NCBI GenBank assembly: GCA_025890175.1
Contig: JANPYM010000001.1
Coordinates: 461,187 to 525,186 of the forward strand
Source: Ciborinia camelliae
Lineage: Eukaryota > Ascomycota > Leotiomycetes > Helotiales > Sclerotiniaceae
DNA length: 64,000 nucleotides
Direction: 5' to 3'
The translations under genes were made by a program, and so were the position numbers. How positions within the stretch are numbered: the first letter of the stretch is position 1; every line of letters starts with the position of its first letter. Below the pieces are notes generated by a model. It searched no databases and was not told the DNA's origin. It saw nothing but the letters and a program-made list of their open reading frames with translations. Positions 23,089 to 36,067 of this stretch are shown piece after piece.

Positions 23089-26000
23089 GACTGAAAACTG
23101 AGAATGAAATTGATTGAAGTACTATTGCTACTGAGTAGCATTTTGATATCTGGGTATGATATGTTACAAAAGCATTGCTATTTGAATGTGCGATACACCA
23201 AGGACTCTCCGAGATTAATGTGTTGCGCTGCTGCCATGGATTATTCTGCCCATACATACCATGCGATTTCAAGTCTCACCGCTTTCAAATACTTTCTGCC
23301 TCAAATCCTAGGCTGTGAAAAGCCGGAGCTGGAAATTCAATATGGCCGTTTCATTAAAACCTTTCTGTCACGATGCTAAAGCATCGAGGTTGAAATATAA
23401 TATATTGCTAAAGAGCCCTTACACCTATAAAGGGCGAAGCCCTTTATATGCGTAAGGTAGATAGTACAGCCGTACGGCTGTACGATCTAGCGAGGAGAGG
23501 TGCCTAATATCTCAGGCGTAGCCTGAGATCTCAGGCACTCTTCTAAATCTACCGTAGCACTTTCCAAGCAGTCCAGTCCAGTCTGCTGGTCCAACACTTC
23601 TTAATGAATATATTAGGAAGCTTATATATACATACAGTAGGCTTGAATTTGTGATAACTAGTAGTAATATATTTCTAGACCTTTCGCTATCACTTACCTA
23701 GATAATTCGGAAGTCGAGTTACATGGCTCATCGACATGTGATAGAATTTGTATCCACGTGCATGAGTGTAGTACTCAAACTTGGAGCCTTTGGAGTTTTG
23801 TACGAGCTGTGATGCCCGAGAGTTTGGAATTCACCGAGTCTTGTGTTTGGGCTGAACCCAATACCGATCCATTGATAATAAGTCCTTCAAGCCACCTAGC
23901 TGGTGAGCCAAGCAAACCAAACCCTTCGTCCTGCCAACAGCTATGCTGTCGTATTGCATCGCACCCTCCGCGTCCAACCCCATACTCTTTAATAAACCAT
24001 TGTGTGTCGACCAAGACGGAAAATAATGCACAGTTTTCCTAAGGCGGAAGAACGTATCCCTGCTACCGCGGCTGCCCTTTGTGAAGATATTCTGATGTAG
24101 TGGAGCTGTAAGATCGTCCATTTTATCGTTGTGGGCTGTGCTTTGAAACAATTCGTGGGGGTGGAAAAGGAAATAAACGTCCCTGTTTGCTCAATCCCGT
24201 CATATAAAAACGGTGGCTGAAGATACTAGGTAGTGTTTGAGTACAAGCCTCCATGTTCATGATATCGAGACTCGTAAAGAAAGCAACATCTGCCTGGAAG
24301 GGTTATAATGTGATTTCACAACACGAGTATGTTGAGACGGAAAGGAGAAACTTTACGTATTGTAACAAATGGTACAACATTGTTTGTATGCTCGTCGTAG
24401 GTTATAAAGTTGCTGAAGCGTCACATTTGTTCAAATCAGATTTGAAGCTATTGACAAGTCCCAGCCACGACTTCTTCGGAATCCTTCATGCCGTTGTTAC
24501 GATAGAAATAAACCAATGTAAGAAATAGAATGGAGGAGGCGTTTTGACGGCTGAAATTACCGCTACGGCGCTGACACTTGCTGACGACGTAGGAATGTTG
24601 TTTCTGAGGATTTTGATGCAACAACACCTTTGGCGGTACTAGGCATTTCCTGCATGTCTCTTCAATGGGGAGGAATTGGGAAATTGGAAAAGAATGATTG
24701 GAGACCTGAATGTGATCAGAATACCGCCGGTACTGAAGAGAAGTTGTTATATTATCTAAATCTTATCCACGTTGGTTGGCGTAGCAAATATATCCTAGGT
24801 AGGTATCTACCCAATCGATGAATAGGTGGGATAGGTAGGTAGATAAAGATATTTCGTAAGTAGCTAGCCGTGCTTTCAGTAAATACCTAGGTACCTACTG
24901 TGATAGGCTCGAAGATTCGAAAATCCAATTGATGTCTGTCTGGCTGTCAATTGGTGAAAATGGCGATCTGTCACGAGGTTTATCAAGGAAAGTTCCAGGT
25001 TGGTGTTCGTTTCTTTAGGAGCGTCAATATAGGCCTATCCAATATCAAGCTAGGGATGTACTCCTCTGTTGATTGTTCCCCCCTTCATTTGGTATGAACT
25101 TTTTGTCATACCTTGGTAGGTACTTTATAATTTAAGCGTACTTTTATTCCTCTTACCTTGAGTACCTACATAACCATGATCTTTTTGGCAATACCAGGAA
25201 AAGAATAAAACAAAACCTCTTTCACGAGAATAACTCTTCAGATGGATATTATTCTCTCTTTAAGGATTATTTCTTCGGTGTCCAGTAGCAATCATAGGCT
25301 AGGACTATCTTGGTATCCCTCTCCCTTCCAGTTCTAAGGTTGACCTTGAATCTTGATCCACCTACCTACCTAGGTACTACAAGAATCCTAGAATCCTAGA
25401 ACTCCTACGGTTTACCTTTGATACGATCTTTTGTTTCTATGAATACCCTCAGATGCCTATCTAGGTAGGAGGGAGGTAGGTACCTAGGTATTATTTGTTT
25501 CAAATAATAATTCCAAGGTTCTATCTATCCTTCGGAGAATTATATATCTGTACACAGGGCATTATTATTAGAGCTGCTTACCTATCTAGGTAGTAGTAGA
25601 TTATTAGTAGTAGATTATTCTAGAAGAATAAAACCCAGAAAAATAAATAGTGCAGATTTCATTATTATTTCTTTGGAAGTTGGGAATCTGCATGCACAAA
25701 TGGTGCAACCCAGCAAATCATAACTAAAAGAGTGAAGGGTCCATTCTGTTTCGACATCAAAAAGATCGTTCTAGATGTCTTACCAAGGCGCACTACCTCA
25801 TAAGTAGGCATGAACATGAACATGGATACCTTTCCGGGATACCTGTACAAAAAAGATGATTGATGCTTTTCTAAAATAATTGACCACTTATATCGTAGAG
25901 CTGAAAGTTATTCTTACTTGGGGCAGGACAGAACCATTGAGTCAAACGGAAAGGCTCGGATATCAAATCGAGTGCTAGGTAAGATATAGATGATACCTAG

Positions 26001-28052
26001 GTGAAAGTGTACCGTCCGTATGCTCATGATTATTAACGAGGAAGAAAAAGGAAGTTTGTTGATATCCAGGTTTGTGATTATTATTATGATTATGATTATC
26101 TAGGTAGGAAGACTTCAATCTTACCTAGCTGGAGGTGCTTGGATAACGTTACTGCACATGAGGCTATTTAAGCTACCGCCATTGACGTCGAGAGTCGAAT
26201 GCAGTAAGGTATGTATAGTACATAGTACATAGTACATAGTACACAGTCTACACTTCTCACATATCACTTATAACTTTGACATGAAGTGAAATCCCGTGCC
26301 TCCTTTCTCAAGGACAATTAAGGTCACTCATAAACCCAGTTACAGTATCGTTTCCTCTGGATATCGGCACCATCATTTATTAGTATATTTGGGATGACGG
26401 TATCAATGTCAATGTCAATGCCAGTGGAAAGTTCAAACACTCATCATTACCTATATAGGGAAGGTAAGAACGGAACCACCACCCATCTCGATTCTCATGA
26501 TACCTACCTACCTACTAGAATCTCATACTTATTAGGTAGGTATACTGGGTAATTGATGAGGATTAGTCATCATGATCCTTACGTGACTAGGTCCTGTAAC
26601 CCGCTTTTTAATTACTCCATGCTCGCTCCACAAAATTCTAAATTCGACCTGGCTAGATCTTCCAAGGTTTTCCCAAAGAATCTCTAGACCCAGAAGTCCA
26701 TCTCTTCTTTTCCACGCTATAGAATTCCACGCTATAGAATTCCACTCACGAGTCGTCACTACCCGCACTACCCTGGGGCCTGCTCTCACTCTCACTCTCA
26801 CTCTCTCACTTCACCCACTTCACTCTCTTTACTATTCTCACTACCCAATAGTAACTAGCATTGAGCCTACCTAGTACCTACCTACCTTTACCCTAGGTAG
26901 GTACTATTTCCAATTCATCCTATTGTTTCTCCATTCACATCCCAAACTCACTACTCTCACTACTAGTATTATTACTCCCGCTACCACTACCAACCACCCG
27001 TGGACTTCTTTGAACTTTGATCCTGATGAACCAACCTATCCTTATTTTTTACTCTACCTTCTCTTTTAAGTCTAATATACATACACACGCACACATCCAT
27101 CCACACAATACTAATATCATTATTATACCGTGTTTGTGTTTATATTATATTACCTACCTACATATAGGTATATATCTATCTGCCTCACCTCACCCTACCT
27201 AAGCGCTATCCAGTCTATTGCCAAAGGGTCCATCCATGGTTCCATAGTTCCATTATTGAAGTCAAGACTCAGACTCAAGATTCGAACCATTCAATGCTCT
27301 GGAAATCAATTCAATGCTCTTTGACCAACAGTATCCACTACTACTAGAGGCCCCCAGTGCGGTAGCCTGTAAGAAGTTGTAACTGCCAGTAAGCCAATAT
27401 TATTACCCGGTTATCCGACCCAGACTCAACCAGTCAGTGTCCCAGGTCCCTTTGCATGTTTGTTTAAACTTTTGCGTCCAGACCTTCCTTCTAGACCCTC
27501 TATCCGTCCGCTCGTCCCAATCACAAGCTCCTTCCCCTCATCCTCACAATTTCAGTTAGAACGAATTCTAATATTCTGTCATTGGGCAGGAGTCTAGAAT
27601 CACTTTGCGCACAATTCAAGTTGCCAGGGTTTCCATTCTAGTCAGTACCCGTCACTCAATCTTCAGTCACCAGTACAGTACATACCATACCATCATTTTC
27701 TCATCGATCAATAGAGAAAGCCCCACCAATCTCATACCAATACTTTGGCAACTAATGTGCTCTCTCGAAAGCATACCTCCTACTACTTTCATTTGTACAT
27801 TGTCGACGGCGACTTTTTGTTCGATTATTTTGGCTAAGGCAGGCAGCTTGTGAAAGGCCTGACTAAATGCTTGATGCACTCATACTCACATCGAAAGAAC
27901 AAAGTGGAATGCAAGATCCACGGTATCATCGTGAGGTTTTTGAGGGAAAGCCCTGCGGTTCGAGGATATATAAACCCCACCGTCAAAGAACTAGACGAAT
28001 TCTCACCAAGGCTTCGATAAAAGGTCACCTTCTTCAGAGGACCGGGGAGGAA
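23089..28052. other. 5-kb gene-poor spacer and long upstream region of the kinase gene
   Basis: Holds the hairpin cluster at 23371-23553, many TAGGTAGG/CCTACCTA islands (24797-26904), a four-fold TAGTACA unit near 26217-26245, a doubled 17-mer at 26712-26745 and CT-rich DNA from about 26780. Overlapping frames on both strands at 23758-24151 and a 91-codon frame at 24253-24528 were examined and show no recognisable protein. The CT-rich part probably includes a long kinase leader. Confidence 0.5.
23371..23553. repeat. Cluster of four near-perfect hairpins
   Basis: Four inverted repeats lie in succession: CGATGC-TAAA-GCATCG (23371-23386); a 19-bp stem with 17 pairs and loop GAA (23417-23457); a perfect 20-bp palindrome centred on CCGTACGG (23464-23483); and a 17-bp stem with 15 pairs and loop GTA (23501-23537). 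An outer pair GGTAGAT (23456-23462) and ATCTACC (23547-23553) encloses the last two, so the block could fold as a three-way junction. No coding frame is involved. It may be part of a mobile element or specify a structured RNA. Confidence 0.7.
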
Positions 28053-30605
28053 ATGTCGGGTGTAATGGGATTAGGGATAGAAGCACCACACGATCTTATA
28101 GACAGACAGACATTGTGCTTACCGGATTTCTCGGAGGATTCTATACTGCACAGCGGCGATGAAGGCTTTACAAACATATTGGGTCGGTACTTTCCTGCTG
28201 CGGAAAGCAATGCTTCGGAACGCTTGGTTAATTTGAAAGCTCAACTACGCAAAACCGACACCTATGACTTCTGGAGGGTACTGATGGGGGGAATGTGCGA
28301 TATAACAGGAGCTCAATGTGGATTGGTTGCTAAACGAATGTTGGTGAACGATCAGAACACCACTGTTGAACCCCCAGAACTTGGAGAAGAAGGTTCATGT
28401 TTAATGGGAGTTGCTTTCTATACCAAAAGTGGAGATAAGGAACCTGAACTTAAAAGGGACTATATGTATGCAGCCTTTGGTACACCTTGCGCTTATATGA
28501 AATACGACAAAGTGGTCATTGTACCTGAGAGGTTGAAAGAGGTAACACCTAATAATCCAAGCAGCATGCCGTGGGGTCAATCGGAGGCCTTTATTGGTGT
28601 ACCATTATGTGTGGAAGATAAATCTTTTGCCCACTTTGCATTGATATGGTCCGAGGAGGGTGCGCAAAAGAGGATGCTCAGTTGGAGCTTCATAGAAATG
28701 TTCATGCATTCTCTTGAAGACATGATTCTCCAACGCATACTGGAGGGTCGGGGCTTCGCTAAAGAAGCTAACTTTCCAGAATCCTCTTCTGCAATCACCG
28801 CTTCGCAGTCACTTAAACCATATGCCCGAAGCCTGTCGCATGAGCTGAGGACACCTATGCAAGGAGTGGTAGGAATGCTGGATATCATGTACTCAACCGT
28901 ACTTGATGCTATCGCAACCCAACAGAATGAGCGGGTGCGATCTGTTTTTGCAGATCTGAAGGCCAACATTGAGATTGTGCAAGGTAAGGAAACCCCATCA
29001 TTATGGTTACATATTTGATACTCATATTACATAGAAAGCTCTAGGAGGGCAATAGAAGCCGCCGATAATGTCGTCCACGCATACGATCTCAATATGCAAA
29101 TGCCAGATGTTCCTCTGACGCCTGAAGATGATGGAAAGAAATCTTTTGCACTCATGCCACATTATTACCCGCCTAGCAATAGCCATTTACGAAAGGCATT
29201 TTCATCTCCAACATTGAAGAAAAGGTGCCGTTCTGAAGACCTCGAGCTTACTTTGGGATCTCCTCCGAAGCGTGCGTTCACTATGTCAGAACGAGACATT
29301 TCACACCATCTACTGGATATCGATTCCTCGATAATTTCTACGGCAATTTCCAGCCCTGAGACGATTGTTCAGCCCACAATCACAAAATTTCCTTCAGAAG
29401 AACAAATGGAGTCAACTAGTTTTCTTTTTGACTCAAAACCTAGTCCACTTACATCCCCAGCTTGCATAAATCCAGGCCGTCAACGTATCGTCACTCGCGA
29501 TTTTATGCGAAACCTCATTAGGGATGCTCTTAAAAGCGACAATCCAATTAGCGAACATCATGTCGTGACGGACTTCGGTGAGATAATCGAGGTGAAGACA
29601 CAAGGGTCAAGGGGCGAAATACAAGAGCGTTTAATTGAATTGGTCATCCAAGCTGATGTTCCCGATGCCATTCTTACTGAAGAGCAGCATTTGCACTTCT
29701 CGGTTTCAAAGATAATCGACAATGCCATCAAGTTTACGGATGGAGGAAGCATCGCAATAACGGTCAAACTCAATAACACTGGACATATGATTGAGATATG
29801 GGTCGTTGATACAGGATGCGGCATTACCGAAGAATCAAAATCCCGTCTATTCCAACCTCATTTCCAAGAAAATGCTTCAATCAGTAGGATGAAAGACGGA
29901 CTAGGACTTAGTCTGTTTAATGCTAAAGCTCATGTGAGGAAGAATCTAGGTGGCGATATCACATTGGAAAGATCTGCAACGGAAGGTCCGTCTAAAGGAT
30001 CCGAATTCCTTATACGTCTTCCAATTTCCGCTCTGGATATGAAAAGGGCCGTAACTCCACTCGTGGGCTCATCTCCTAGTCATTCACGAATCAATCGAGA
30101 TACCGTTATCTCTCCTTATGTAACGGTTCCAACCAAGACTTCACGCCGACGAGCAATTCCCAACGCCAATTTCGCCAAAGAATATCCCCTCAATTTCCTC
30201 ATTGCAGAAGATAACGAAATTAATCGAAAATACGCCTTTGCAGCTCTCAGCAGACTTGGCTACACAGCAGACAATATTACTCTGGCATTTGATGGAGCAG
30301 ATGCCGTTCGTTCTTATAAGGCCTCTTTATCTAAACCATCTGTTCGCTATAACATCATATTGATGGATATATGGATGCCGAATATGGATGGCTATCAAGC
30401 TACAAGGGAGATTCTAAAGCTGGCGGAAGAGCATGGGGAGACTGCGACGATTGTGGCGGTTACAGCTGATATTACAGATGACTGCTCGATGAGGGCAAAG
30501 GAAGCGGGTATGCAAAGTTTCTTAGCAAAGCCGTACAAGGTTCTTGATATCGAAAAACTCATTATTGGGAATTTTCATCAAGGTTTATTCTACTGTTCGG
30601 AGTAA
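28053..30605 (+). CDS. Hybrid histidine kinase with receiver domain (833 residues)
   Basis: Two exons, 28053-28983 and 29035-30605, joined over a 51-bp intron. An N-terminal GAF-like region (TYDFWRVLMGGMCDITGAQC) precedes the dimerisation domain with H box SHELRTPMQGVVGML (His263). The ATPase domain has N box DNAIKFTDGG (Asn540), VVDTGCGI and the glycine-rich DGLGLSLF. The C-terminal receiver has IAEDNEINRK, the phospho-acceptor Asp755 in ILMDIWMPNMDG, and Lys809 in LAKPYK. All residues for autophosphorylation and internal phosphotransfer are present. No PAS, HAMP or membrane segments are seen, so it should be a cytoplasmic sensor feeding an Hpt protein such as Ypd1. An in-frame ATG at 27867 would add 62 basic, unconserved-looking residues; I prefer 28053. 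The exact fungal HK group is not assigned. Confidence 0.9.
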
Positions 30606-31424
30606 TGAGGCGTTTTGGGGGGGAAGGGTGAGGTTGAGTGGAGTGTGTATTTTTTTGGTTTTTTTTTTGCATTGCTGGTTTGGGACTTGAATGACTTAGC
30701 GGGCTAGGGTTTCATGGCGTTTGGTAGATTTGAAAAGATCAAGGCATTAAGAGCGGAAAACTGGGTGGGTTGGGGGCATTCAGCGTGATATTCGGGCGTT
30801 TCCAGAAATCTTAGGGATTTTGGGGTTATCATTACGATCAGGATGGGAGTTCAGACGGGTTACGAAGACAGAGACATCTACTACATGAATATGGACAGGA
30901 ACAGGCGGGTTTATGTATGAATTAATGTATACGAAAATTCTTAGGGGAATCGGGCCATGCCCACGGCGCTATTAATTGCGGGAAATTTATCGAGGCAGGA
31001 GGACTCATATTCGATGCGAGTATTTGGCAGAATTTTAATGATTATATCACTCATTTATTTATTTATGTTTGTAGTCTGTGAAAATAATTGGATAATTACC
31101 TCTCTAGGTCCATTGTGAGAACCACCTGGACAAGTATTAGTTTTGGAATTAGTCAACGGGGTATGATTGGCTATTTACTAGATCTAGATTAGATTTATAT
31201 TATATTATATCACATGACACTAAGCTTAAAGAGGAAGTCTGGTGAAACTCCATGGATCCAAGATTCGCTAGTTTATAGCTCAAGACAATGCTATCACCAC
31301 GCGACCTTCAACATCCCAAACATTCTACTTTATATCAATACCCTCTTTTTCTCTTACCTACCATTTCTTATTCCTTTTTCAGACAAATGATTGAATCCGA
31401 ATATGTAAGATACCAAGACACAAG
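30606..31424. other. Spacer between kinase and lipase genes
   Basis: T/G-rich kinase 3' region, AT-rich middle with TATATTATATTATATC near 31198, and a TATA-like CTTTATATCAATACC about 90 bp before the lipase start. No gene seen. Confidence 0.6.
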
Positions 31425-32912
31425 ATGCGCTTTCTTAGCATCAATACCATAATCATTACTACCTTCCTGGAGTTTGCCTCTTCGGCATCCGCACATCCAA
31501 CACCTTCAAATACGCCGCCATATGTTAGCTCTTCCGTATCCCAGGTTCTCAACCAATATTTTTCTGCCTCTCACGTTCAATCCTTTGCCCCCCCAAACTC
31601 TGCGCAACATCCCTCAACCCACGACGATGCCATAATATCCCTACCCCTCTTCCACTCTCTTGAAGAACTAGCCCGCCTAGTCGATATATCCTACTGCGTC
31701 GGTACAAGCGGTATTGCGAAACCTTTTAAGTGCGCCAGCCGCTGCGATGAGTTTCCGGGGTATGAGTTGATAGATACATTCAATACTGGTGTCGCAAAGA
31801 GCGATAGTTCTGGATATATAGTACTAGATCATGGGCTTCACAGTGTACGGGATGGAGAAGGCAGGATAATTGTGGCTTTTAGGGGTACTTATTCTATTGT
31901 GAATACAATCGTAGATTTAAGTACGGTGCCACAGGAATATATTCCATATCCTGAGGAGCCTGACAACCCTGATGACCCTGAAATTTCTGCTGAAATTTCT
32001 GATACAAGTACTGTACAACGATTTCTCGACCGCATTCCCCGACCTTGGCCTTTTAGGTCCAAACACATATCGGGAACAACAAAATCAGAACATAACTCGA
32101 GGGAAACGAAGAAAAGGTGTACAAATTGCACAGTCCACACAGGCTTCTACACTTCATGGCTCAATACTCGTCCATACGTTATACCTCATCTCAAAGTATT
32201 GAAAGACAAATATCCAGACTATCAACTGCATCTTATAGGGCATTCACTTGGTGGAGCAGTTGCCGCTCTTGCCGCACTTGAACTCGAAGGGGATGGATGG
32301 AGGACGACAGTTACGACTTTTGGGGAACCGATGATTGGGAATCAGGGGCTAGCGGATTTTATTGATGGAGTATTCGGGTTGAATAAGGGAATTCATGGGG
32401 ACATGAATAGAAGATACAGAAGGGTGACACATATTGGAGATCCGGTCCCACTCCTTCCATTGACAGAATGGGGTTATAGAAGCCACGCTGGAGAGATGTA
32501 CATTGGAAGAGGGGATTTGCAACCTGAAGCTAAAGATGTCCGTCTTTGCTACGGTGATGAAGATATGAACTGTATTACGGGAAGTGATGGTGAGAATTTA
32601 TGGTTTCAGGGAGAAGATTTATCGTCTGTAATCCCCGTGGACTTTCTAGACGAAATACGAACTAGAACATGGGGAGATGCAGATGGACAGGAGGCTGCAG
32701 AGGGAAAAGAGGAGAAAACAGATAGGATCCAGAAGAGATGGCCGAAGCTTCCTATTCCAACAAGATACAAACTCTGGCAGCTATTCTTTGCGCATAGGGA
32801 TTACTTTTGGAGGTTGGGGGTTTGTTTGCCGGGCGGGGATCCTTTCGATTGGAGAAGACCGCATTATAATGTTACGGAAGTGGAGGATGGAATGGGGAGG
32901 GAGGAGCTTTGA
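31425..32912 (+). CDS. Secreted class 3 (Rhizomucor-type) lipase (495 residues)
   Basis: Single exon from ATG 31425. A signal peptide is visible: basic start, hydrophobic stretch and an ASSASAHP cleavage region near residue 24. The lipase_3 fold shows YCVGTSG, IIVAFRGT with the oxyanion region, VHTGFYTSW and the nucleophile elbow GHSLGGAVAAL (Ser274). Asp339 in HIGDPVPLLP and His457 in FFAHRDYFW complete the expected triad. The chain is longer than typical lipases because of an acidic insert around residues 180-195 and a C-terminal extension; IQKRWPK may be a Kex2-like site. It should hydrolyse triacylglycerols or related esters outside the cell. No TM segment other than the signal is seen. 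The assignment is secure; substrate preference is not. Confidence 0.93.
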   Translation: MRFLSINTIIITTFLEFASSASAHPTPSNTPPYVSSSVSQVLNQYFSASHVQSFAPPNSAQHPSTHDDAIISLPLFHSLEELARLVDISYCVGTSGIAKPFKCASRCDEFPGYELIDTFNTGVAKSDSSGYIVLDHGLHSVRDGEGRIIVAFRGTYSIVNTIVDLSTVPQEYIPYPEEPDNPDDPEISAEISDTSTVQRFLDRIPRPWPFRSKHISGTTKSEHNSRETKKRCTNCTVHTGFYTSWLNTRPYVIPHLKVLKDKYPDYQLHLIGHSLGGAVAALAALELEGDGWRTTVTTFGEPMIGNQGLADFIDGVFGLNKGIHGDMNRRYRRVTHIGDPVPLLPLTEWGYRSHAGEMYIGRGDLQPEAKDVRLCYGDEDMNCITGSDGENLWFQGEDLSSVIPVDFLDEIRTRTWGDADGQEAAEGKEEKTDRIQKRWPKLPIPTRYKLWQLFFAHRDYFWRLGVCLPGGDPFDWRRPHYNVTEVEDGMGREEL

Positions 32913-34925
32913 TGATTGATGCTATTACCCTAATGCTTTTACGAACTGTGGATAGCCGAATGAATGCGAAGCTAAAAATTCAGATTGCGGGCTAAAGATG
33001 TGTTAAGATATAGGTAGTGAGAATTCGGCATTCATGGAGTTTTATGGTTGAGCAATAATGCCGCGAAAAATTTCCATGGGCTTGGCTTGGAAATGTAGTT
33101 AATATCTATTTCGGTTTATCTTGACTAATACAACATATGACAGTACATAACGATTATTCAAACCGGGTGTATACAGTGGGAGAAGACAACATTGGCAGCC
33201 TGTTCATATAAATGCTTGCTCCATCGCCAGGCTTCAAGTCCATCGATTCTCACCAGTGCCAATAAGAGTCACGGTAGTATGGATTCAATATATCTATGTA
33301 CCTGTCGGGAAACAAATAATTACTGATTTATAAACCAATGACATCTTTCCCATCTCATTTTCTAACAACCCCACGAATTCCCTCTCATATTATCCCATAC
33401 ACATAAAGGTATATCTTCACTCTCATCACATCTATTCATACCCCTCTAGTATACCACCACTCCCGTTTCCACTATTGCTACCCACGGCCCGTGCCATAAT
33501 AACTTCTGGTGATAAATTCATATATCAATGACGAGTATGGATATGTAAGAAACGTCTCGCTAAAATCCAAGAAGGTAGGCAGTCTTCGGGTTCGCCAAGA
33601 GCATCTTCATGCAAACACATCTCCAGCCAGCCATCACGTCTCGGCACACCCCCACGCCGCCGTGTCGCTAAGAAAATCTACTTCCGTCTTACATGAAGTA
33701 CCTAGGTAGGTAGTGAGATCTATGCACGATCTCTCTGTGCCGTTTAGATCTCCTCGCTAATCAATCTCACCAGACCAATCCCAACCAAACCAAATCCCAG
33801 GGACCAGGGACCAGGGACCAGGGCTGATCCAAAATCTTGGTTTTCATCGGTAATCTTGTCAGCTATCTGCAGAAAAAGAAGAAAAAAACAATATAAGCCT
33901 CCATCTTGCATACGCAAGCGAGACGACTTTTCCGATCATTCATCATCATTTTTCGAGCGATTCATGTATGATAATCGGCGAGGTACGATATGAGACGGTT
34001 TCTTTTTGCTTTTGCGATGCTTGTAATGCCGCATGTACCCATTGTGCTGGGTCGCGAATCGCTGCCTGTTTTCTTGGCTATCTTGTGGGGATGGAGAGAG
34101 AGGTAATCTTGCTTTTCTTGCAGTTTCGTATTCGGATTCGTCATGGATATGGTCGGGCTGGATATATAATATACAGTGCGGGTGGGGGTTTGAGTGATAG
34201 ATATCTGATCAATACTTACTTGCAAGCTCTTGAAAATCCCTTGGAGCTGAAACGGTACATTTCTCTTCAAATCCTGTCGAGTGGTATGATCAAATAATCT
34301 CCAAACGCAATAGATAAGTCAGGGGGGTGAATTCCTATAAAATGCAAGTAGGAAAATACACGATTTACAAAATGCCAATGTCCAGTTCCAATGTTCTTCC
34401 CAAACGGGGGAATAAAATATAGTTCTGACGAAAAGTATAAACATTGGATAGAGTCGTTAGTATGTCACCAAGGACCTGAATATTCTCTCTGCGCGTAACG
34501 CGTTCCATATTTTCACTCTACTGCGGTAGGACGCAGAATAGGCGTAAAGGTTTGTAGTGTTCGTGGCTGATACTTTAGATGAGAGTTTGTCACATCTGCC
34601 TGTGCTTAACGTGTAATCTAGTGGCATCACTGACGCCGAAAGAAAATAGAGGTTCTAGATCCCCTTGCCTTGCCAAGAGCTGATATAAGATGGTACTTGG
34701 GGATGACTGTGAACTACCCAAACCTCCTTTTTACTTAGCAAAGAAAGGCGCACCATGTACATCAATAGATTGAGATATGACAAAAATATGAATACTCAAT
34801 ACGAACCCAACTTGGACATTTACGTCTGTGCTCAGGGTAGAGCCATATGGATGAAGTACTTGTATGTTTGAACTTATCTCGAATTGGGATTCCATATCTC
34901 GTCGTATATTTCAAAATTCACTAGC
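32913..34925. other. 2-kb spacer between convergent genes
   Basis: Lipase and FAH-family genes converge on this stretch. It contains a triple GGGACCA repeat at about 33798-33823, a TAGGTAGG island at 33699-33714 and open frames on both strands at 33962-34297 with no recognisable protein. No supported gene. Confidence 0.5.
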
Positions 34926-36067
34926 TCATAGCTTCGCTTTCTCGCTCGTCTGAGTAAACTCAACCTTATTAATGCAACTCCCTACCCCTTCTAGCCCAAC
35001 CTCAACTACATCACCATCCTTCAACCATACCTGTGGGTTTCTCCCCATTCCTACACCTTGTGGACTATCCATGTATTAGTATCAGTTGTCCTCTCCTGAA
35101 AAATCATAATATATAGCAAGTATATTCAGCAAAAACTCACGTTCCAGTGAAAATCAAGTCTCCGGGCAACAATGTAGTTCCCTGACTCAAAAATGCAATG
35201 GTCTTTGCCACACCAAAAATCATATCCTTTGTACTACTTTCCTGCACCGTCTTCCCGTTCAACTTTGTAAAGATCCTAAGATTTTGCGGATCCTTAATCA
35301 ATTGACTAGACACAATTCCCGGACCATAAGGAGCCCATCCATCAAACCCCTTTCCGAGTGCCCATTGACCGCCTCCGCGTTGAATCTGCCATTCACGATG
35401 AGATACGTCATCACCAACAGCATAGCCGAGAACATAATCTAAAGCTTTGGATTCGGGGACATCCGAGCAGGGTTTCCCAATTACCGCTACAAGTTCGCAT
35501 TCGTAGTCGAGACCAGTGCCTTCTTGAGCTATTGGATGTATGGGAATTGGATCGGTGGGGCCGGAAAGAGATGTGATGGGTTTGTACTTGTAAATGTTAG
35601 TTGCTATTAAAGTTTCGGGTAAACGGGAACCATGGACCTACAAACAGAACTGGGAATTTTGGAATTGGCATATTTGACTGTTGACACCCAATTTAGCATG
35701 AACCTCTTCCATTCAATATGCATATCTAAAAAGGCCTACCTCCTTAGCATGCTGCTCATAGTTCAATCCCAAACATCTCACGGTCTTAACGTCTTCAGTT
35801 GCTAAAGGCGCAAGTAGAAGCCGGATATCCTGTATTTGATCTGTAACCTCGTGTCCCCCGAAGATTTCGCCCGTAATCACTTTGGCTTGAGTAGCTTTCG
35901 CGATATCTGATACTCCTTGGGGTAGAATGGCATCGCCGTAGTATGTGCAACCGTTTTTGGCTAGGAAGCGGACAAGTCGCTGAGAGAGAATATTAGCATC
36001 GTATTATCATTTTGGAGAAGTATCTGTAGAGTAATGTAGAACTCACGGAGAATGAAGGGGGCGGCAT
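34926..36067 (-). CDS. Fumarylacetoacetate hydrolase (FAH) family protein (293 residues, 5 exons)
   Basis: Exons: 36067-36047, 35979-35740, 35677-35642, 35586-35141 and 35064-34926. All introns are GT-AG and phases agree. Exon 3 is only 36 bp and encodes SNMPIPKFPVLF, which with the following YKPITSLSGPTDPI gives the family block. Metal ligands of the FAH fold are visible: Glu128 and Glu130 in DYECELVAVIG and Asp159 in GYAVGDDVSHREWQ. Later blocks GPGIV, KDMIFGVAKTIAFLSQGTTL, GDLIFTGTPQGVG and a C-terminal GDVVEVGLEGVG are typical. Members act on acylpyruvates or oxaloacetate (FAHD1/2-like) or in aromatic catabolism; the substrate is not determined here. The N-terminal seven-residue exon is the least certain part. 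No targeting signal is obvious. Confidence 0.88.

Noticed and set aside
23758..24151. Overlapping frames of about 80-106 codons on both strands
   Set aside because: Several frames are open at once because of base composition; no domain or splice signal favours any of them.
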